The notes beneath the pieces are model-generated. The model was not told where the DNA came from. It did not search any database and worked only from the letters and a program-made list of their open reading frames with translations. 64,000 nt of DNA, taken from Adiantum capillus-veneris (lineage: Eukaryota > Streptophyta > Polypodiopsida > Polypodiales > Pteridaceae). Positions 57,240 to 64,000 of the stretch are shown here, in pieces; within the stretch, counting starts at the first letter, position 1, and each line of letters opens with the position of its first letter. Where the stretch lies: the NCBI GenBank assembly GCA_014529385.2, contig CM043968.1, forward strand, positions 29,729,013 through 29,793,012, written 5' to 3'. The position numbers and the translations under genes are program-made.

Positions 57240-57770
57240 CATATTAGGTTTAAGCTTTAATGATAACCTTGGAATTAGGGTTAAGTATTAATGATAGTTA
57301 TGCATCATTAAGTTAACCTTGAAATTATGGTTAAGGATTAATGATAGTCATACATCATTAAGTTAACCTTTCAAAAGTAGATTTTCACTCTTAAGCTAAG
57401 CTTTAATGGTAACTTTGCACTTAGGTGTAAGCTCTAGTGACTACCTTGTATATTAGGTCTAAGCTTTAATGGTAACCTTGGAATTAGGGTTAAGTATTAA
57501 TGGTAGTTATGCATCATTAAGTTAAGCTTTTAAAGGTAGATTTGGACTCTTAAACTAAGCTTTAATGGTAACTTTGCACTTAGGTGTAAGCTTTAGTGAC
57601 TACCTTGTATTTTAGGTTTAAGCTTTAATGGTAACCTCGAAATTACGATTAAGTATTAATGGTAGTTATGCATCATTAAGTTAAGCTTTCAAAGGTAGAT
57701 TTTCACTCTTAAGCTAGGCTTTAAAGGTAACTTTGCACTTAGCTGTAAGATTTAGTGACTACCTTGTGTT
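57240..57770. repeat. Tandem repeat of about 157 bp (TTTAAGCTTTAATGGTAACC units)
   Basis: Units start near 57250, 57462 and 57620. Each has TTTAAGCTTTAATG-TAACCT, a GTTATGCATCATTAAGTTAA block and a CTTTGCACTTAG-TGTAAG block. The first unit is longer because its GCATCATTAAGTTAACCTT segment is itself duplicated. Confidence 0.85.
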
Positions 57771-57935
57771 TTAGGGTTAAGCTTCCATGGTGATCTTGTG
57801 TGTGATTAGGGTTAAGCTTCCATGGTGACCTTGTGTGTGATTAGGGTTAAGCTTCCATGGTGACCTTGTGTGATTAGGGTTAAGCTTCAATGGTGACCTT
57901 GTGTGATTAGGGTTAAGTTTCCACGGAAACCTTGT
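57770..57935. repeat. Minisatellite (AGGGTTAAGCTTCCATGGTGACCTTGTGTGATT units)
   Basis: About five units of 33-39 bp follow directly on the 157-bp array, whose unit they resemble in shortened form. A frame reading Asn-His-Thr repeats on the minus strand is an artefact. Confidence 0.9.
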
Positions 57936-57989
57936 CTCATTAAAGAGAGAAAGGTTTAGTCTCATTATGGTAATCAAGCTTAGGGTTTG

Positions 57990-59890
57990 CATGTCTCTTT
58001 ACGGTAGGAAGAATGTATGGTTATAATCCTCTCTTCGAAACTTTAATGCCCATTTTATCCCCAAAGCAAGCTTTAATGAAAAGCTCAAAGACTCATAAAT
58101 TATAGGATGACCTTCTAGCTTCCTAAATGGACAGCTAGGCACCATAAGAAAAGAATAGTTGTCTAAGCTCGATAGAAGTAGTTCAATTTTTGGTATTGAA
58201 GAGTATTTCTAAAGTTGTCAATTTCAAGTTTGTTTGCAAATACGAGATGGCGGAGACAAGGGATAACTTCGCGGAATTGATCTTCGTGTTGTTTTGAACC
58301 GAAAACTCTACAAGCTTCCATGGAGATGCCCCATGGATGGCAAAGGACTGAAAAACGTGAGAATTGTATAAAACGGGGATTGAACTTAAAAAGTTACATT
58401 TTTGAAGAGATATTAACCATCAATCTGCCTATGGAAAAAACTCGCTTGTATTTTCTAAATAAACTTGGCTGGTAGATAATTAATAAAAGTAGGAATTAAG
58501 GTTGATAAATGAATGAACCTGAACATTACCAACTAGGAGTTGAAAAGGAATCTCGAGAGGTGATAGGGATAGCCCATTGCAAAACATATATTTAACTAGG
58601 AGTTTTGAAGATTGTTTGGAAATGACCGGAAACCAAGATGGATCTTCTTGGGGTCAATTTGATTAAACGGCCGGCCTAGTGAGAGGATTCTCTTGGGGAA
58701 CATGACGGATATTGGCCCTTTTTGTCTAGGGCAGTGTAACCGGAAAGTTTGTTATACGTAGGTCATTCATGCCCGAGGGATAAGGGATGAATGGGTTTGT
58801 TTTATTTTTGCCCGACCGGGTGAAGTACCCATGATTTCTTATTGGAAAACGGCCATAATCCGGGAATGGCCTAATGCCAATAGTTGGATGAGAAGGTCAT
58901 ACTCAAGGAGGATGATGTGAATTGAATTAAGGAAATTTGTTCGATTTGTTTGTGTAAAAAGGAACTGGAAAGGCTAAGAATATAGGGGCTATCATGTGCA
59001 TCTGTCACCAGATGGTGCTATACCTCTCGAAATAAAATGCTTGAAAAGGAATGATTAAATTACTTGATGAGCCTTTCCCAAACACTTAATTCTAGGAAAT
59101 ATTGTGAAGGTGCTGCCATTTTGATGGCTTGTAACCGATCTGAGTAAGGCGAGATGAATTGGTTGAAACTATATGTGTTGCATGATTAGTTAGGAAACTA
59201 GTTATAAGCTAATTGTAGCAGATAAAGGTAAAGAAATGAAATAAATTCTTCTAAATAAAGATCTGATGGGAACAACCAGATGAATCTCCCTGAATGAGGG
59301 TATGCAACATATTGTATGTTGCTTGTTGTCTGACGATGTCTAATAGATTGTCTTCCTGATTTTGTAGTAGTTAAGTACTACCTCGAGAAGGGTTTTTCAT
59401 GAAATGGTTCGGTGGGTGGGGAGATCTGGAGGGTCATATGGCCGAGTGTTGAATAAAAGTTTTATGTTAAACACTAGGACTATGCGGGATAAAAACGAGT
59501 AAGTGGGAACGAGCGAGACCAGGTAGGATTACAAGATCCCTCTTTTTAGGGGAAAGCGATAATTGTTGTGACTGCTTGTCAGGAAAAAGGGGTTATCGCT
59601 AAGAACCAAGGGAGAACAAGAAAGCAAGAGCAAATCCTCAAGTTAATGATCAAGAGAATCAAGACTAAGGAACACGATTTCGGGTCTGGGTGACTGAAAG
59701 ATGTCAAGGACGGATTAAATTATGATAAGCAGATAGAGTCGTCAAATTGGTCCACTTGGGTTGGCATTCGAGATAGGCCGGAGTCCTGTCTGGGTGTCAG
59801 TCCCAAGTGGGAAGGATACCTACATATAGATCTACGTCATTCCCTGGAGCAGTCTGGAAGACTGAGGTAGGTGAGTAGGGTCCAGTCTGG
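57990..59890. other. Spacer between gypsy remnants, no gene recognised
   Basis: No protein domain can be read in any frame with confidence. It may include the missing gag/LTR or inserted DNA of the gypsy element, but I see no LTR pair. Confidence 0.4.
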
Positions 59891-59894
59891 GTAT

Positions 59895-61986
59895 GGCCCT
59901 CACAAAAAATGAAGGAAAAAGCCAAGGCACTATTCCAGAAGTATAAGGACGTATTTTCTTGGGAACATATAGATTTAAAGGGAGTAGATCCAAAAGTGTG
60001 CCAACACTGCATAATTGAGTTCATTCTCGGGGTACATTAATTTTTATCGAAGATTTGTTCACATGTTTGCAGCTAAACCTTACCCTTTATGAGCTCACAA
60101 ATAAAGGAACTAAATACATCTAGACTGAAGAATGTGAGAAAAGCTTTCAATGCTTGAAAGATGCAATAAGCAAGAAGCCAGTTCTTTGTCAACTCAATTG
60201 GGATATTATATTTCATGTAAATTTTAATGCTTCAGGAATGGAAATGGGGGCTATACTGGCTTATCCTAATGGGAAGACAAACTACTCAGTCTACTTCACT
60301 AGTTGCAAGTTCCATTTAGCCAAACAAGGATATTCAACAACAAAAAAAAGAGAGGCACTCCGAATGGTGTTTAGTGCGATCAAGTTCAGACATTATCTAC
60401 TGGAAAAATTATGTCACTTTTATGTTGATCATTATGAAATTTTTTTAAATTAATAAGATGATCATATAGGGAATATTGATAAGGCGGATGATGTTCTTAA
60501 TGGAATTCAAATTCAAAAAAATTCAGAAACCAAGAAAGTCACATTGTGGAGCTGATTCTCTTTCCAGAAGCACTGAAGGCTACTCTGAAATATCTTTGAG
60601 ATATGAACCAGTAGACGCTGAACTATTTCAAAGCACAGCTGAGGAAGAGCCAGAGACCCAAAATGGAAAAAAGTGTATGATTTTCATAAGCTAGGAAAAT
60701 TCCTAGAATATTGGCCTCAAAAAAAGAAAAAGTCACTGATCATCCAAAGTCTGAAGTTCACCATTATTGTGGGAGCACTTTACAGATTGGGAATTGATGG
60801 AGTCCTTCGGTGTTGTGTAACTTTAAACAGACAAATGCAAGTTATCAATGAAGCACATAATGGAAATTACGGAGGTCATTTTTCAATTGAGATCACATAC
60901 AAGAAAATCCTTCAAGCAAGGTTATGGTGGCAGTCAATGATGGATGATGTCAGAATGTTTTGTAAGACTTGTGACATCTTCCAAAGCATGGGTAGACCTA
61001 CAACAACTAACATGACACCACTAACTCCAATTTTACCATCAGAATCTTTTTGAAGTGGGCCCGGGACTTAACTTCATGGGACCATTCTAAAAGATAACAC
61101 TTTGAAGAAACAAATATATCATTATGGCTACCTGCTATGTCAGCAAGTGGCTGGAAGCAAAATCTCTATGAGATAATACTGCTAAGTCAACTAATTCATT
61201 CCTCTATAAATATCATGTGCAAATATGGTTTTCCCATTGAGATAGTGTCATACCAGGGCACTCATTTCATTAATGATACGATGGAATCTCTTATGGGAAT
61301 TTTTTTAATCAAACACAGGAAGTCAACACCATATTATCCTAGATGCAATGTTCAGACTAAAAATAGTATAAAACCATCAAAACTATTCTTACAAAAATTA
61401 TTTAGAAGGAGCCACACCACTAAGATACCAGACTTTAGACAACATTATGGGCCTACCAAGCTGGTTACAAAGTCATGACGAGCATGACCCCATTTAAACT
61501 GGTGTATGGCACAAAAGCACTTGTGCCCATGGAATTTGTGATTCCAAGTTTAAGACTGGTAGTTGAATATAGGATGGATTTCAATAAGAACCTGAAGCAA
61601 CAACTGGATGATCTATTATAGCTTGATGAGATATGATAGAGGGCTATATGGGAACAAGAAGTGATACAACAAAGGAGAAAGACGTGTCATTCCTGTAGGT
61701 TTAAGGTTAGAGAGTTCTAGAGAGTTGACCTAGTTCTACTCTACCAATCCAAACTGGGACCAAAGAAACTAAATCTAAAAATAGCATGGTCAGGGCCTTA
61801 TGAGGTGGATTGGGTATTTTCAAACGAGACAGTGAGACTCAGATATTTTTCAAGTCTACTGTTGCTAGGAGTGTACAATGGAGACAAGATTAAGCTCTAT
61901 TATGCAAGAACAGAAGGGGTTCTAGTGGAGCTAGAACCAAAACCAAAACCAGAGGGAAACTACTGGACTTGTGCTATGGCAGTTTA
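59895..61986 (+). pseudogene. Ty3/gypsy polyprotein remnant lacking the reverse transcriptase core
   Basis: The order is: a segment before reverse transcriptase (FQKYKDVFSWEHIDLKGV, about 59930-60000); an abrupt switch to text that normally follows the polymerase (LYELTNKGTKYI); RNase H-like (CQLNWDIIFHVNFNASG, GYSTTKKREALRMVFSAIKF, 60154-60453); the ADSLSR linker; the integrase zinc region (EAHNGNYGGHFSIEITYKKI...WWQSMMDDV, 60840-60960); integrase core fragments (GTHFIND, KHRKSTPYYPRCNVQTKN, about 61257-61350); MTPFKLVYGTKALVPME (about 61480); and a C-terminal segment to 61986. Many stops and frame changes occur. The YVDD-bearing core is absent, consistent with an internal deletion. Confidence 0.82.
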
Positions 61987-62319
61987 GTGAGGAAACCGAT
62001 ACCATTGCAATACTTAGCTAGTCACCCAATCGGTTCAGTGAGGGAACTAATCATCTAATCAGTCCAATTAAAAACAAATAAACCATTTAAAATACCAGCC
62101 AATTGCAAGTGGAGAATGTACCAAATCCCGAAGCAAATCTCTCTAGTAATGATTAAATAAACAAGCCAATGCATGGTCGACACGTCACAAGTAGAGTGCA
62201 CAGATCAAGGGCGGCTGGCTAGTGGAGCATTCATGGCAAGGATACATATAACTATGTGATGAGTTTGCCCATCCACAATTTACTTACAACCCTTGGCTTG
62301 AAATGATGAATCCTTATTT

Positions 62320-62410
62320 CACAATTATTCCATACATGGCCATAGGCTTTGCAGTAGGTGCACAAAGAACATTCATCCGTCCTATGGTCCTTAAAACTAC
62401 ACTTTGAACA
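62320..62410 (-). pseudogene. Gag zinc-knuckle remnant on the minus strand
   Basis: Two consecutive CCHC knuckles are readable: CSKCSFKDHRTDEC and CTYCKAYGHVWNNC, both with the C-x2-C-x4-H-x4-C spacing of retrotransposon Gag. Flanking minus-strand frames (62500-62727 and 62748-63103) are broken and unrecognised but may be the rest of the same Gag. Its strand is opposite to the gypsy remnant at 59.9-62.0 kb, so it is a different insertion. Confidence 0.6.
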
Positions 62411-64000
62411 CCAAATTTTTGTATTCTTATTGTGATTTTAGTGACTTGTTTTGACATCTCTTCCAATTTATTGGTCCATGATCCTTTATTCAACTGGTTC
62501 TATTTCTGACATAGTGTCCTCAATTTTCTTCTTGGCTGGTTTATGTGTTGGTTGATGAGTTTGTTTGGTATCCTCACTCTCATCAATATGTCTTTGACTC
62601 CTCTAAGATCCATGGGATTGGATCCTTCTCCCAGCCCGTTCCACTTGCCTTCGTTTGGAGTTACTTGAGTGCTAAGAATATCTTGATTCATTAGAGGTGT
62701 GTGGTCTAGGAGCCACATTAGTCTCATTTCTAGGTCGTTGGTCAGTTTTAAAGTCTTGCGCTGACTCCTTTGGAATCGGGATGATGCAATCTGGATTCTC
62801 CATGAATTTGGTAGTTATCCATCGACCTCGTGTACCTCTTTTGTATAAGACCTAGGAGACTGAGATGCCGGATCCATTGCCCTACCACCCTATAAATAGG
62901 CCGGCTCCTAGCCCTAGTCATAATTTGGATCCCCAATCCACACTGGTCCAGTCTAAGCCCTTGACTCGGGTCCCTGACCCCCTAGGTTGAGCCTTGCTCC
63001 TTAGGATCCTTTTCTTGACATTACTCCCCCCTTGGAGAAGTGTTTTCTTCCTTGAAAACAAGAGTGGTGATACACAAATGTGTTCCACAGTGGCATCCTT
63101 CATGGATCCAAATATTCATTTGACTGGAACATGGTTCAGTGGGAGGTTCAATGAATGATGAATAATATCCTAATTTTACACATTGTTGTTGTAACATTTA
63201 ATGGCCTAAAATCTTATGTGTAGCGGAAATTAGCATGAACATAGTGAGCATTTCATTAGAGTTGATTCCTAATGAGAATTACAAGAGTGCTTGGGTGGAG
63301 AGAGCAACAAAAAGCATAACACCTAGTTAGATAGCATCGACAATACTTTCAAAAGAGAGAGCAATTAAGCTATTGACAACAGTTGAGGACCGGATTTACA
63401 TGGAGCCGGTCCCCCCTCCAAAAGGCTTTGTATTATGGTTTCTCCCATCAAGAGAGACATTGTACAATACAATTCTTTGTGTTCCTTCAAGACGAGCTAG
63501 TGCAATGAAGATGGAAGCTTCATACACCAAGCAAAACACTTAATCAAACACAACTTGAATTGTCCCCGTTCTCAGACCCAAGACCTCACACACCTTCGAA
63601 GATGGTGAGAGCTAGCAGGGTATGAGAGTAGATTGAGAGGAAAAAGAAGTATCTTACGAGAAAGAAGTACATGTCCTCACATAATCACTCATATTAGCAT
63701 AGCTTAGCTTAGTAATTAGCTTGGTAGAGAAGATGAGCATGCATTGAAGCTTGGCTCTTGGTTGGATTTGCATCCACATGCCAAGAGAGTGTTGATGTAG
63801 GCTTCTATCTCACAAGCTTGGAGTAGGTGATGAGCTCTCCATTAAAGCTTGGGAGGAGATAGAGTATTTTCCCTTCACCATGGTCAAGTGTGAGAGTGTG
63901 TGTGTCAATGCCAAGCAAAAATCAGCCCCCTCTCTCTCTTGGGCGAGCCCTAGCTGCTAAGTTAGTCTGGCTTTTGCCTCATTGGACCTCCCCAGGTCAA
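62411..64000. other. Terminal stretch, no gene recognised
   Basis: Apart from the possible gag flank noted at 62500-63103, no domain or long repeat is visible up to the window end. Confidence 0.45.

Noticed and set aside
57777-57992. Minus-strand frame with Leu-Asn-Pro-Asn-His repeats
   Set aside because: Translation of the 33-39-bp minisatellite; no start context or domain.
1-64000. CRISPR arrays, bacterial operons or ribosome binding sites
   Set aside because: The window has plant transposons with introns and long LTR elements; no array of short regular repeats with unique spacers exists, and tandem repeats here have no spacers.

Overview
The window looks like nuclear DNA from a land plant with a large, repeat-rich genome. 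The support is plant-type Ty1/copia elements primed by initiator-Met tRNA, plant CACTA (En/Spm) transposons with GT-AG introns, a gag-protease LTR element primed by Asp tRNA, a pentatricopeptide-repeat (PPR) gene remnant, and many long (GA)n, (CT)n and (GT)n microsatellites. The PPR wording and the two-gene unit at 51-54 kb make a fern or other non-seed plant plausible, but the window alone does not settle this. No intact ordinary host gene was found; almost everything recognisable is mobile or decayed.

Layout. 1-4228: AT-rich, microsatellites, no gene. 4229-9060: complete copia element (copia-0, minus strand) with 322-bp LTRs and a 5-bp target duplication; it has lost RNase H and carries two stops and an integrase Asp-to-His change. 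9061-14463: microsatellite-rich spacer with a PPR pseudogene near 13.7-14.0 kb. 14464 to about 19305: 3'-truncated CACTA element (CACTA-1). 19531-20685: decayed coding sequence of unknown family. 21538-22090: tandem arrays with strong hairpins. 22282-27422: complete copia element (copia-1, plus strand, 227-bp LTRs), with one frameshift and four in-frame stops, inserted into a decayed minus-strand coding region.

30161 to about 51184 is a transposon nest. A second copy of the copia-1 family (copia-2, minus strand, 5' end lost) is split by a complete 7.7-kb CACTA element (CACTA-2, 33033-40723, TSD TAT) and by an 8.9-kb LTR element (41620-50507, TSD CCAGA). The LTR element encodes gag, zinc knuckles and a protease but no reverse transcriptase or integrase. 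CACTA-2 carries an apparently uninterrupted six-exon TNP2-type transposase gene and a TNP1-like second gene, so it may be or recently have been autonomous. LTR divergence orders the insertions: gag-pro element youngest, then copia-0, then copia-1.

51196-53898 holds the least familiar material: two decayed, intron-bearing genes facing each other with 3' ends overlapping by 33 bp. This suggests a two-gene DNA transposon that I cannot assign to a named superfamily. 55240-61990 contains scattered remains of a Ty3/gypsy polyprotein from which the reverse transcriptase core is missing, mixed with minisatellites. A separate minus-strand gag zinc-knuckle remnant lies at 62.3-62.4 kb. The end of the window shows no gene.
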